A stretch of DNA of 14,412 bases from Betaproteobacteria bacterium (GTDB lineage: Bacteria; Pseudomonadota; Gammaproteobacteria; Burkholderiales; SG8-39), in assembly GCA_029858545.1 (NCBI GenBank), contig JAOUFA010000047.1, positions 1 through 14,412 on the forward strand, in the 5' to 3' direction. The translations under genes were made by a program, and so were the position numbers. Below the pieces are notes generated by a model. It ran no database searches and was not told where the DNA came from. It was given only the letters and a program-made list of their open reading frames with translations. Numbering within the stretch: the first letter of the stretch is position 1; each line of letters begins with the position of its first letter. Below are positions 6,153 to 13,990 of this stretch, piece after piece.

Positions 6153-7299
6153 GGCGTTCTTCGCACCCTGTCCTCGCGGTCTCGAGCCGCTGCTGGCAGA
6201 GGAGCTCGCGACGTTCGGCGCGCAGGCGATCGAGTCGGTCGCGGGAGGAGTGTCGTTCTCCGGCGACTGGGGGGCTTGCTATCGGGCGAATCTGTGGTCA
6301 CGCATCGCCTCGCGGGTTCTCTGGCGCGTGGGCGCCTTCGACTACGCGAACGAAGCCCAGCTCTACGCAGCGGCGCGTGCAATCGACTGGCCGCGTCTGT
6401 TCACCGTCGATCGCTCGATACGGGTGAATCTCACGGCGCAACAGAGCCCTCTGACGAGCCTGGAATTCGCGACGCTTCGCGTCAAGGATGCGGTATGCGA
6501 TCGGTTTCGTGACGCGACGGGTCGCCGACCGGATGTCGATCGTGCCGCGCCGGAAGTTCGTGTACACGTCTTCCTCGAAGCGGCGCGCGGGCTGCTGTAT
6601 CTCGACACCTCGGGCGAGCCGCTCTTCAAGCGCGGCTGGCGCGCCGCCGAGGCCGAAGCGCCGCTGCGCGAGAACCTGGCCGCCGGAATCGTCATGCTTT
6701 CCGGCTGGACGCCCGAGGCGCCGCTCGTCGATCCGATGTGCGGCGGCGCAACCATCCTGGTCGAGGCCGCCGCGATGGCGCGCGGCCGGGCGCCCGGAGC
6801 GCGCCGCGAATTCGCCTTCGAACGGCTTCTCGCTTACGACAGCGCGCTGTGGCAGCGGCTGCGCGGCGAGGCGGCGCAACCCGCCGAACGCGCCGTGGCG
6901 CGCCTGGAATTGTTCGGCAGCGATTGGGACCCGCAGGCACTCGATGCCGCGCGGCGCAATCTCGCCGCGGCAGGAGTCGAACGCTGGGTTCGTCTGGAGC
7001 GCACGGATGTGCTCGAACGCGCGGCGCCGGCCCCGCAGGGAGTCCTGATCGCCAATCCGCCGTACGGGGAACGCATCGGGGCGCGGGACGAGCTCGCGCA
7101 GTTCTACCCGAAGCTGGGCGACGCGCTGAAGAAGCACTTCGCCGGCTGGCGCTGCCACCTGTTCACTGCCGACCTGCGCCTGCCAAAACTGATCCGGCTC
7201 ACGCCGTCACGCCGCATCCCGCTGTATAACGGCGCGCTGGAATGCAGGCTGTACCAGTTCGATATCGTCGCGGGCAGTCACCGCAGGGTGAAGACCTGA
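6133..7299 (+). CDS. THUMP-domain class I SAM-dependent RNA methyltransferase (RlmL N-terminal-like)
   Basis: A 388-residue protein of the COG0116 family, which makes N2-methylguanine in 23S rRNA or related RNA. It begins FFAPCPRGLEPLLAEEL (9-25), runs through a THUMP-like RNA-binding region to about 165, then the Rossmann domain: LVDPMCGGATILVEAA (198-213, SAM motif I), GSDWDPQALDAARRNL (262-277) and the catalytic NPPYGERIG (308-316). The tail LYNGALECRLYQFDIVAGS is also typical. It has only the RlmL half; E. coli RlmL is a 702-residue fusion with a second methyltransferase (RlmK). No ATG lies near the right N-terminus. TTG at 6133, inside hemJ, gives MSSSPSEAFFAPCPRG, the length I would expect; TTG 6115 is the alternative. 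The start is therefore uncertain, the rest is not. Confidence 0.85.
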   Translation: MSSSPSEAFFAPCPRGLEPLLAEELATFGAQAIESVAGGVSFSGDWGACYRANLWSRIASRVLWRVGAFDYANEAQLYAAARAIDWPRLFTVDRSIRVNLTAQQSPLTSLEFATLRVKDAVCDRFRDATGRRPDVDRAAPEVRVHVFLEAARGLLYLDTSGEPLFKRGWRAAEAEAPLRENLAAGIVMLSGWTPEAPLVDPMCGGATILVEAAAMARGRAPGARREFAFERLLAYDSALWQRLRGEAAQPAERAVARLELFGSDWDPQALDAARRNLAAAGVERWVRLERTDVLERAAPAPQGVLIANPPYGERIGARDELAQFYPKLGDALKKHFAGWRCHLFTADLRLPKLIRLTPSRRIPLYNGALECRLYQFDIVAGSHRRVKT

Positions 7300-7306
7300 T
7301 CCCCCG

Positions 7307-8467
7307 CTACATGAAGGACTTCTTCTCCTCCTGCACCAGATCGAGGTGACCCAGACCCTGGGTGAGGTCGCGCCCCTTGGCTTCCTTGCCGTGGAGTTTG
7401 ATCGCGAGACGCACCTCATTGGTGGAATCGGCGAAGCGCAGCGCATCCTCGTAGCTGATCCGGTCGGCCTCGTAGAGATCGAAGAGCGCCTGATCGAAGG
7501 TCTGCATCCCCATCTCGCGAGACTTCTTCATGATTTCCTTGATCTCTTGAATCTCGCCTTTGAAGATCAGGTCGGAGATCAGCGGGCTGTTGAGCATCAC
7601 CTCGACCGCCGCGGCGCGGCCCTTGCCCTCGCGCAGGGGAATCAGGCGCTGCGATATCACCGCCTTGAGATTGAGCGACAGGTCCATGAGCAGCTGCGCG
7701 CGGCGCTCCTCGGGAAAGAAGTTGATGATGCGGTCCATCGCCTGGTTGGAGTTGTTGGCGTGCAGCGTGCCGAGCGCGAGGTGGCCGGTTTCGGCGAACG
7801 CCACCGCGTGCTCCATCACCTCGCGCTCGCGAATCTCGCCAATCAGGATCACGTCGGGTGCCTGCCGCAGGGTGTTCTTGAGCGCCGTTTCCCAGGAATC
7901 GGTGTCGACCCCCACTTCGCGCTGGGTGATGATGCAATTCTTGTGCGGATGCACGAACTCGACCGGATCCTCGATGGTGATGATGTGGCCGTGCGAATTC
8001 TCGTTGCGATAGCCGATCATTGCCGCAAGCGAGGTGGACTTTCCGGAACCGGTTCCGCCGACGAAGATCACCAGCCCGCGCTTGGTCATCGCCACATCCT
8101 TCAGGACGGGGGGCAGCCCCAGATCCTCGAACTTGGGGATCGTGGTCGTGATCACGCGCAGCACCATGCCGACCGAACCCTGCTGAACGAAGCAATTGAC
8201 GCGAAAGCGCCCGATATTGGCGGGGCTGATCGCGAAGTTGCATTCCTTGGTGGATTCGAAATCGGCCGCCTGCCGGTCGTTCATGATCGAGCGCGCGAGC
8301 ATCGCCGTGTGCTGCGGCGCCAACCCCTGTTGCGACACCGGCGTCATCTTGCCGTCGATCTTCATCGCCGGCGGGAAATTCGCGGTGATGAAGAGGTCCG
8401 AACCCTTGCGCGCCGTCAGTGCGCGCAACAGGTCGTACATGAATTTGGTTGCCTGTTCTCTTTCCAT
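7307..8467 (-). CDS. pilU: PilU, type IV pilus retraction ATPase (PilT paralogue)
   Basis: A 386-residue cytoplasmic secretion-family ATPase. PilU is the accessory motor that works with PilT in pilus depolymerisation and twitching. Motifs are in order: Walker A GGTGSGKST (137-145), Asp box IITIEDPVEF (162-171), Walker B VILIGEIRE (206-214) and His box TGHLALGTLHAN (227-238). It lacks the AIRNLIRE motif of PilT and has a longer C-terminal tail, which is why I call it PilU. The start is supported by a strong AGGAG at 8474-8478, six bases upstream on the minus strand. It lies 59 bases downstream of pilT in the same direction. Its stop is seven bases from the stop of the convergent methyltransferase gene, with no terminator in between. 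Confidence 0.95.
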   Translation of the reverse strand: MEREQATKFMYDLLRALTARKGSDLFITANFPPAMKIDGKMTPVSQQGLAPQHTAMLARSIMNDRQAADFESTKECNFAISPANIGRFRVNCFVQQGSVGMVLRVITTTIPKFEDLGLPPVLKDVAMTKRGLVIFVGGTGSGKSTSLAAMIGYRNENSHGHIITIEDPVEFVHPHKNCIITQREVGVDTDSWETALKNTLRQAPDVILIGEIREREVMEHAVAFAETGHLALGTLHANNSNQAMDRIINFFPEERRAQLLMDLSLNLKAVISQRLIPLREGKGRAAAVEVMLNSPLISDLIFKGEIQEIKEIMKKSREMGMQTFDQALFDLYEADRISYEDALRFADSTNEVRLAIKLHGKEAKGRDLTQGLGHLDLVQEEKKSFM

Positions 8468-8482
8468 CCTGGACTCCTGTCA

Positions 8483-8502
8483 GCGGCCGCCGCGGCGGCC
8501 GC
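8483..8502. repeat. Perfect 20-bp palindrome between pilT and pilU
   Basis: Two copies of GCGGCCGC (8483-8490 and 8495-8502) flank CGCG, making all 20 bases self-complementary. In RNA this can fold as an 8-bp all-GC stem with a CGCG loop. On the pilU strand its end lies four bases before the AGGAG ribosome binding site. There is no T-run, so it is not a usual terminator; it may act as an intercistronic hairpin that protects the upstream message or limits pilU translation. Confidence 0.75.
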
Positions 8503-8526
8503 GATTGATTCGTAGGCGCGAGCGGA

Positions 8527-9570
8527 CTACCCCGCGAAATTGTCCTTGTTCGCCGCCTTGCTGCGCGCCTCCGCAGCGGAAATGACGTTGCGCGCCACCA
8601 GTTCCTGGAGGTTCTGATCGAGCGTCTGCATGCCGAGCTGACGGCCGGTCTGAATCGCCGAGTACATCTGCGCGATCTTGTTCTCGCGGATCAGGTTGCG
8701 GATCGCGGGCGTGCCGATCATGATTTCGTGGGCGGCGACCCGTCCCTGACCGTCCTTCGTCTTGAGCAGGGTCTGCGAGATGATCGCGCGGATCGATTCG
8801 GACAGCATCGAGCGCACCATTTCCTTCTCGGCCGCGGGAAATACGTCGACGATCCGGTCGATGGTCTTCGCGGCCGACGAGGTGTGCAGGGTCCCGAATA
8901 CCAGGTGACCGGTTTCCGCGCCAGACAGCGCGAGGCGTATCGTTTCCAGGTCGCGCATCTCACCCACCAGGATCACGTCCGGGTCCTCGCGCAGCGCGCT
9001 GCGCAGGGCGTTGGCGAAGGACAGGGTGTGCGGGCCGACCTCGCGCTGGTTGATGAGGCACTTCTTCGACTCGTGCACGAATTCGATCGGGTCCTCGATG
9101 GTGAGGATATGGCCGTATTCGGTTTCGTTCTTGTGGTTGACCATTCCGGCGAGGGTGGTCGACTTGCCCGAGCCCGTCGGCCCGGTGACCAGCACGATGC
9201 CGCGCGGCTGGTCGGCGACCTCGGCGAGAATTTTCGGTGCCTTGAGTTCCTCGAGCGTCAGGATCTTGGACGGAATCGTCCGCATTACCGCGGCGGCGCC
9301 GCGGTTCTGGTTGAACGCGTTCACCCGAAAACGCGCCAGGTTGGGAACCGCGAAGGAGAAGTCGCACTCGAGGTTTTCCTCGTAGTACTTTCTCTGCCCG
9401 TCGTTCATGATGTCGTAGACCATCGAATGCACGTCCTTGTGCTCGAGCGCGGGCAGATTGATGCGCTTGACGTCGCCGTGCACGCGGATCATCGGCGGCA
9501 GACCCGAGGACAGATGCAGGTCGGAGGCCTTGTTCTTGACCACAAAGGCGAGAAGTTCCGTGAGATCCAT
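8527..9570 (-). CDS. pilT: PilT, type IV pilus retraction ATPase
   Basis: A 347-residue hexameric motor ATPase that powers pilus retraction, twitching motility and DNA uptake in piliated bacteria. It carries Walker A GPTGSGKST (130-138), Asp box ILTIEDPIEF (155-164), Walker B DVILVGEMRD (198-207), His box GHLVFGTLHT (221-230) and the PilT-specific AIRNLIRE (289-296) needed for retraction. The family length is about 344. The frame stays open upstream to 9684, but MDLTELLAFVV at 9570 is the family N-terminus and is preceded by GGAG at 9578-9581 (seven bases away), so I chose it. It is divergent from yggS and leads into pilU. Confidence 0.96.
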   Translation of the reverse strand: MDLTELLAFVVKNKASDLHLSSGLPPMIRVHGDVKRINLPALEHKDVHSMVYDIMNDGQRKYYEENLECDFSFAVPNLARFRVNAFNQNRGAAAVMRTIPSKILTLEELKAPKILAEVADQPRGIVLVTGPTGSGKSTTLAGMVNHKNETEYGHILTIEDPIEFVHESKKCLINQREVGPHTLSFANALRSALREDPDVILVGEMRDLETIRLALSGAETGHLVFGTLHTSSAAKTIDRIVDVFPAAEKEMVRSMLSESIRAIISQTLLKTKDGQGRVAAHEIMIGTPAIRNLIRENKIAQMYSAIQTGRQLGMQTLDQNLQELVARNVISAAEARSKAANKDNFAG

Positions 9571-9707
9571 TACAATGCTCCAGGGCGATACGGGAGTGTC
9601 GGGTCCGTGACGAAGCGTTTCCCGCGGCGGCTGCGTATTCGCGCGGCGCCCACGTGATGTCGAGGTGGGTTCCGGGCGTGCCAATCGTCACACGAATTCA
9701 ACCCATT
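9571..9707. promoter_or_regulatory. Divergent pilT / yggS upstream region
   Basis: These 137 bases must hold the starts of both transcripts, but I find no clear promoter pair. On the minus strand a TGGCACG at 9676-9682 resembles the -24 half of a sigma-54 promoter, yet the -12 GC is missing, so I do not call it. Before yggS, CATTAT overlaps the start codon and lacks a -35. The region holds no credible gene. Confidence 0.5.
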
Positions 9708-10409
9708 ATGGCAACGATCGGCGCCAATTTGCAAGCCGTCAGGGAGCGCATCGCGCGCGCGGCGACGCTTGCCGGACGCGACACAGGAACGATTTCACTG
9801 GTCGCCGTCTCGAAGGCCCATCCGGTCGGGGCAGTCGAGGAGGCATACGCCGCCGGGCAGCGTGCGTTCGGCGAAAATTACCTCCAGGAGGCGCTCGACA
9901 AGATGCGGCATCTTGCCACAGCCGAAATCGCGTGGCATATGATCGGTCCTCTGCAAAGCAACAAGACGCGAGCGGTTGCCGAGAACTTCTCCTGGGTGCA
10001 CAGCATCGCGCGGGAAAAGGTCGCGCGACGCCTGTCCGAACAGCGCCCCGCCGGACTTGCTTCGCTCAATGTGCTGCTGCAGGTGAACGTCTCGGGTGAA
10101 ACCTCCAAGAGCGGTGTTGCGCCCGGCGAACTGGCGGCACTCGCACACCGCGTCGCCCGGCTGCCCAGGCTGCGCCTGCGCGGGTTGATGGCGGTCCCGG
10201 AGCCCACCGCCGACCGGGGGCTGCAGCGCACGCGATTTCGCGCACTGCGCGAATTGTTCGATGGCCTGCGCGCAGAAGGCCTCGAACTCGATACCCTGTC
10301 GATGGGAATGTCCGACGACATGGAGTCGGCGATCGCGGAGGGCGCGACGCTGCTGCGCATCGGCACCGCGATCTTCGGCACGCGGCAGAGGAGGGAGGAC
10401 GCGGTATGA
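9708..10409 (+). CDS. yggS: YggS family PLP homeostasis protein
   Basis: A 233-residue protein of the YggS/PROSC (PLPBP) family, a single-domain PLP-binding TIM barrel that keeps free pyridoxal phosphate in balance and has no known enzyme activity. The PLP-binding lysine is K36 in LVAVSKAHP, at the same number as in E. coli YggS. Also visible are FGENYLQEALDK, WHMIGPLQSNK, LLQVNVSGETSKSG, LRGLMAVPEP, LSMGMSDDMESAI and the phosphate-binding end GATLLRIGTAIFGTR. The start at ATG 9708 fits homologues; the frame is open to 9654. No Shine-Dalgarno sequence is seen. Its TGA overlaps the proC ATG (ATGA), which suggests translational coupling. Known phenotypes of yggS mutants involve amino acid pools. 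Confidence 0.94.
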   Translation: MATIGANLQAVRERIARAATLAGRDTGTISLVAVSKAHPVGAVEEAYAAGQRAFGENYLQEALDKMRHLATAEIAWHMIGPLQSNKTRAVAENFSWVHSIAREKVARRLSEQRPAGLASLNVLLQVNVSGETSKSGVAPGELAALAHRVARLPRLRLRGLMAVPEPTADRGLQRTRFRALRELFDGLRAEGLELDTLSMGMSDDMESAIAEGATLLRIGTAIFGTRQRREDAV

Positions 10410-11224
10410 AGATCGTCTTTATCGGCGGCGGCAATATGGCGGGCGCGCTGATCGGCGGGCTGCTCGCGAAGGGTTTTTCGGCGCAGCAAATGCGCGTGGT
10501 CGAAGTACTCGCCGACGCGCGCGCACGCATCGCGGAGCATTACGGCGTTGCGTGCGAGGAACGCCTAGATGGAGCACCCGCAGCCGACGAGATCGTGCTG
10601 CTGGCGGTGAAACCGCAGCAGATCGGCGAAGCGGCGCGCGTCTGCGGCGTGCGGCGCGACGCCAACCTGGTGATCAGTATTGCGGCAGGCGTGCGTCTTG
10701 CGACCCTGGCGCGCAGGCTCGGCGGGCACCGCCGCCTGGTGCGCGCGATGCCCAACACGCCGGCCCTGATCGGCGCCGGGATCACGGGCCTGTACGCGAA
10801 CCCGAACGATGTCAGCGAGCAGGATCGCGAATACGCGCGGGCGATCATGGCCGCGGTCGGCGAGGTGGTGTGGCTCGAAGACGAGGCGCAGATGGATGTC
10901 GTGACCGCGGTCTCGGGAAGCGGACCTGCTTATGTCTTCTGGTTCATCGAGCAGCTCGCGGCCGCAGGCACTGCGCTGGGCCTGGCTCCCGATACGGCGC
11001 GGCGGCTCGCGCTGGAGACCGTACACGGCGCGGCACGGCTCGCGGCGGGCAGCGCCGAGTCTCCCGCGGTTCTGCGCGAGCGGGTGACATCGAAAGGCGG
11101 TACCACCGAGGCCGCGCTGCGCGTATTCGCCGAGGAGCAACTCGGCGAGCGGCTCGCCAGGGCGATCGAGAGCGCAACCCGGCGCGGCGCCGAACTCGGA
11201 AACCAGCTCGATCGCGCGGACTGA
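10406..11224 (+). CDS. proC: ProC, pyrroline-5-carboxylate reductase
   Basis: A 272-residue cytoplasmic enzyme for the last step of proline synthesis, reducing pyrroline-5-carboxylate with NAD(P)H. The Rossmann fingerprint is GGGNMAGALIGGLL (7-20). VLLAVKPQQ (64-72) and ISIAAGV (90-96) follow, then RAMPNTPALIGAG (113-125). The C-terminal helical domain has the signature VSGSGPAYVFWFIEQLA (169-185) and the substrate-loop block ESPAVLRERVTSKGGTTEAAL (218-238). A strong GGAGG at 10394-10398 stands seven bases before the start. It overlaps yggS by four bases and is followed, after 75 bases, by yggT. All key residues that I know for the family are present. Confidence 0.97.
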   Translation: MKIVFIGGGNMAGALIGGLLAKGFSAQQMRVVEVLADARARIAEHYGVACEERLDGAPAADEIVLLAVKPQQIGEAARVCGVRRDANLVISIAAGVRLATLARRLGGHRRLVRAMPNTPALIGAGITGLYANPNDVSEQDREYARAIMAAVGEVVWLEDEAQMDVVTAVSGSGPAYVFWFIEQLAAAGTALGLAPDTARRLALETVHGAARLAAGSAESPAVLRERVTSKGGTTEAALRVFAEEQLGERLARAIESATRRGAELGNQLDRAD

Positions 11225-11299
11225 TGCGCGTTCGTAAACCTTTCGCGATAATAGCTCCCCGCCGTCCCACCCGTCCCCGATCCAGGAACCCTTGACGCC
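11225..11299. other. Intergenic stretch between proC and yggT
   Basis: GATAAT at 11247-11252 matches the -10 consensus in five of six positions, but no -35 lies at the usual distance. AGGA at 11284-11287 is 12 bases from the yggT ATG, longer than usual. A weak internal promoter is possible. Confidence 0.35.
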
Positions 11300-11872
11300 A
11301 TGCTTGCCCAGATCGCACAGGTAATCATCGACACCGCGGTCGGTCTGATCGTGCTCCTGCTTCTTGCGCGGTTCCATTTTCAGTGGATGAGGGTGTCGTT
11401 CCGCAATGCCTTTGGCGGTTTCATCATTGCCGCGACCAACTGGATCGTCATGCCGCTGCGGCGCATTCTGCCGGGTTTGGCGGGACTCGATCTCGCGAGC
11501 CTTGTCGCGGCGATTCTCGTCCAGGGATTCGGGCTGTTTCTCATCCACGCAGTCATCGGCAGGCCGTACGCGGGAAGTCTGGGCGAGACGCTCGCCGTGC
11601 TCGCGGCCCTTGCCTTCGTCGACCTCCTGCGCCTATCCCTTTATCTGCTGGTATTTGCGCTGATCGTGCAGGCGGTCATATCCTGGATAAATCCCTATTC
11701 TCCGATTGCGCCGGTCTTCAATGCCCTGACGCGGCCCTTTCTGCGGCCCCTGCGCGGCGTCGTGCCGCCGATCGGCAACGTCGATATCTCACCGCTCGTT
11801 CTGATCGTGCTTCTGCAGGTGCTGTTGATCCCATTGGCCTATCTGCGCGAATACGTCGGGTTGATGTTGTGA
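11300..11872 (+). CDS. yggT: YggT family membrane protein
   Basis: A 190-residue inner membrane protein with two YGGT repeats, the usual proteobacterial form. The first repeat covers about residues 5-90 (helix LIVLLLLARFHFQWM, then NWIVMPLRRILPGLAGLDLASLVAAILVQ), and the second about 100-180 (LLVFALIVQAVISWINPYSP, then NALTRPFLRPLRGVVPPIGNVDISPL). Each repeat has helix, the xNPLRRxLP-like turn and helix. Its function in bacteria is unclear (an osmotic or potassium-related role was suggested in E. coli; in chloroplasts the YGGT family includes a cytochrome b6 factor). It ends in a GTGA overlap with the next gene. Linkage to proC and yggS is conserved widely, though no joint function is proven. 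Confidence 0.9.
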   Translation: MLAQIAQVIIDTAVGLIVLLLLARFHFQWMRVSFRNAFGGFIIAATNWIVMPLRRILPGLAGLDLASLVAAILVQGFGLFLIHAVIGRPYAGSLGETLAVLAALAFVDLLRLSLYLLVFALIVQAVISWINPYSPIAPVFNALTRPFLRPLRGVVPPIGNVDISPLVLIVLLQVLLIPLAYLREYVGLML

Positions 11873-12150
11873 CCTGGTACCGGGCCAGTCCCGACGGGCT
11901 TGTGCTGGAGTTGCACGTCCAGCCGGGTGCCGCGCGTACCGAAGTGGCGGGACTGCACGGCGAACGCCTGAAGATCCGGCTTGCCGCGCGCGCGGTCGAC
12001 GGCGGTGCAAATCGGGCCCTGATCGAATATCTCGCCGAGCGGCTGGGCGTCGCGCGGCGCGATGTCGTGATCGAGTCGGGAGATAGCTCGCGCCGCAAGC
12101 GCGTCACGGTGCGTGGCGCATGCGTGATGCCCGGGGCGCTATGGGAGTGA
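11869..12150 (+). CDS. yggU: DUF167 (YggU) family protein
   Basis: A 93-residue small cytoplasmic protein of unknown function. It shows the DUF167 signatures: LELHVQPGAARTEVAGLHGERLKIRLAARAVDGGANRALIEYLAERLG (13-60) and SGDSSRRKRVTVRG (70-83). GTG at 11869 is the start and overlaps the yggT stop (GTGA), so the two genes are coupled. I chose it because it gives the family length; no ATG lies nearby. It is the last gene of the yggS-proC-yggT-yggU run. The final 12 bases overlap the 3' end of aceK on the other strand. Confidence 0.9.
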   Translation: MTWYRASPDGLVLELHVQPGAARTEVAGLHGERLKIRLAARAVDGGANRALIEYLAERLGVARRDVVIESGDSSRRKRVTVRGACVMPGALWE

Positions 12151-13941
12151 TGCTCTATCGGTGGTGCGCAAACTCCGTCTGAAGCGGGCGTCCTGCGGAT
12201 AAGGAAACACATCCTCCTGCTCGCCCCGGTTCAGCCGGGCCTGCTTGTCGAGCCAGAATTTGGGCTCCATCAGGTCTTGGTGAAAGCCGAGGAAGATTTC
12301 CCGCATGCGGGGGTCGGCGACCAGAAAGCGGTCGAATTGTTCCGGGAATACGTCGTACGGACCCACCGACCAGTACGGTTCGGCCGACATCTCGTCCTCC
12401 AGGCTGGATGGTCGTGGAATGCTGCGAAAATGGCAATCCGCCATATCGGCGATCTCGTCGTAGTCGTAGAACACGACCCGGTTGTGGCGCGTCACGCCGA
12501 AATTCTTCAGCAGCATGTCGCCCGGAAATATTCCGGCGGCGGCGAGCTCCTTGATCGCATTGCCATATTCGCGCAGCGCGTGGCGTACGCGGTCGTCGGC
12601 GCCCTCGCGCAGCGCCTCTTCGAGATACATATTCAGGGGCTGCATGCGCCGCTCGATGTAGACGTGACCGATCACCAGCCTGTCGCCCTCGATTTCAATC
12701 GACGAAGCGGCCTCGGTCTTCAACTCATCGAGCAGCTCGGGCGCGAAGCGTTCGAGCGGCAGCGCGACCAGCGAATATTCGAGCGTGTCGGCCATCCGGC
12801 CGACGCGATCGTGCACCTTCACCTGGAAATACTTGTCCTTCACGGTCTGCCGTGTCATTTCCTTGCTCGGCGCAAATCGGTCGCGGATGATCTTGAAGAC
12901 ATAGGGAAACGATGGCAGCGTGAACACCAGCATCACCATCCCCTTGATACCCGGCGCGGTGACGAAATTGTCCGAAGAATGCTTGAGGTGGTAGTGAAGG
13001 TCGCGGTAAAAGAGCGTCTTGCCCTGCTTGTGCAGACCGACCGCCATGTACAACTCGGCGCGCGGCTTCCTGGGCATCAGCGTGCGCAGGAAGGACACGT
13101 AGGCCGAGGGCACTTCCATGTCGACGAAGAAATAGGCGCGTGCGAAGGAAAAGAGCACCAGCAGCGCATCCTGGTCCATCAGGAGCGCATCGACAAAAAG
13201 CTCGCGGCGTCGGTTCTGCAGAATCGGCACGGTGAACGGATATTCGCGGTGACCGTTGATCACCTTGCCGACGATGTAGGCAGCCTTGTTGCGGAAGAAC
13301 AGCGACTCCAGAACCTGGATCTGCAGATTCGGACGGGCGCGGGTGGGACGCGGAAAATGCTGGCGCAGGGCGCGTACCAGGCTGCGCAGGTCGCGCGGCA
13401 GGTCCTCGAACCGATTGGCGAGGCCGAAGCTCACCGCGATGTCCTTGAGCGTCGCGCGCAGGCCCTGGCGCCCGGGGTAATAGCAGCGATAAGTCGGTGC
13501 TTCGCCCTCCAGGTGCTCGGTGGCGATGCCGGGGCGCCAGAAGATGAACTCGTTGCGGTAGTAGCGCCGGTGCAGCACCTGGCAGGCGACCGAGTTATAA
13601 AAGGTTTCGGCCAGCTCGGGCTGTCTATGGTCGTGCAACAGCGCGATGAATGCCAGCTTGATCGCCGCCCAGAGCGTCTCGTCGCTTTCGGCCTGTGGAT
13701 AAGCGTGCAGCACTTCCTCGACCGCTTCCTGGACGCGACGGTCGTACATGTCGATTCGCGCGCGCGCCAGCGCGCGCATCGCCGGCCAGTCGGCGCTCTG
13801 GAACAGCAGCTTGGCGCGATCGGCCGCCTCGCGGAACAACCGGTAGTGCTTGTCGAATCCGCGCAGAATAGTGCGCGCGACCCCGTCCGCGAGTCCGCTG
13901 CGACCCTCGTGGATTCTGGCGATTTGGGCCGTTACGCTCAT
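12139..13941 (-). CDS. aceK: AceK, isocitrate dehydrogenase kinase/phosphatase
   Basis: A 600-residue bifunctional enzyme that phosphorylates and dephosphorylates isocitrate dehydrogenase, switching isocitrate between the TCA cycle and the glyoxylate shunt. Visible marks are APGIKGMVMLVFTLPSFPYVFKIIRD (329-354, the ATP-binding region with Lys350), SKEMTRQTVKDKYFQVKVHDRVGRMADTLEY (359-389), and PGDMLLKNFGVTRHNRVVFYDYDEIADM (473-500) with Asp475, Asp493 and Asp495 spaced like E. coli Asp457, Asp475 and Asp477. E. coli AceK has 578 residues, and this one is slightly longer. The start at 13941 (MSVTAQIARI) was chosen over the open frame to 14112, which runs into aceA. It follows aceA by 49 bases, so both are likely one operon. 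No strong ribosome binding site is visible, which would fit low AceK output. Confidence 0.95.
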   Translation of the reverse strand: MSVTAQIARIHEGRSGLADGVARTILRGFDKHYRLFREAADRAKLLFQSADWPAMRALARARIDMYDRRVQEAVEEVLHAYPQAESDETLWAAIKLAFIALLHDHRQPELAETFYNSVACQVLHRRYYRNEFIFWRPGIATEHLEGEAPTYRCYYPGRQGLRATLKDIAVSFGLANRFEDLPRDLRSLVRALRQHFPRPTRARPNLQIQVLESLFFRNKAAYIVGKVINGHREYPFTVPILQNRRRELFVDALLMDQDALLVLFSFARAYFFVDMEVPSAYVSFLRTLMPRKPRAELYMAVGLHKQGKTLFYRDLHYHLKHSSDNFVTAPGIKGMVMLVFTLPSFPYVFKIIRDRFAPSKEMTRQTVKDKYFQVKVHDRVGRMADTLEYSLVALPLERFAPELLDELKTEAASSIEIEGDRLVIGHVYIERRMQPLNMYLEEALREGADDRVRHALREYGNAIKELAAAGIFPGDMLLKNFGVTRHNRVVFYDYDEIADMADCHFRSIPRPSSLEDEMSAEPYWSVGPYDVFPEQFDRFLVADPRMREIFLGFHQDLMEPKFWLDKQARLNRGEQEDVFPYPQDARFRRSLRTTDRASLP

Positions 13942-13953
13942 GTTCGAGTCGAT

Positions 13954-13984
13954 GCCGGCGCCGCACAACGCGCGCGACGCCGGC
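13954..13984. repeat. Inverted repeat in the aceA-aceK gap
   Basis: GCCGGCG at 13954-13960 and CGCCGGC at 13978-13984 are perfect complements around a 17-base GC-rich loop that can pair further. On the coding strand it lies between the aceA stop and the aceK start, 12 bases before the aceK ATG. In E. coli, repeats in the same gap are known to help keep aceK expression below aceA. A similar job here is inference. Confidence 0.55.
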
Positions 13985-13990
13985 TCAGTC

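Noticed and set aside
7346..8515. A 389-codon open frame on the plus strand opposite pilU
   Set aside because: It mirrors pilU, whose Walker and His motifs fix the coding strand. High third-position GC often leaves antisense frames open.
8728..9657. A 309-codon open frame opposite pilT
   Set aside because: It is antisense to pilT, a clear gene, and has no domain that I recognise.
9676..9682. Sigma-54-type TGGCACG before pilT on the minus strand
   Set aside because: The expected -12 GC element is not at the right distance.
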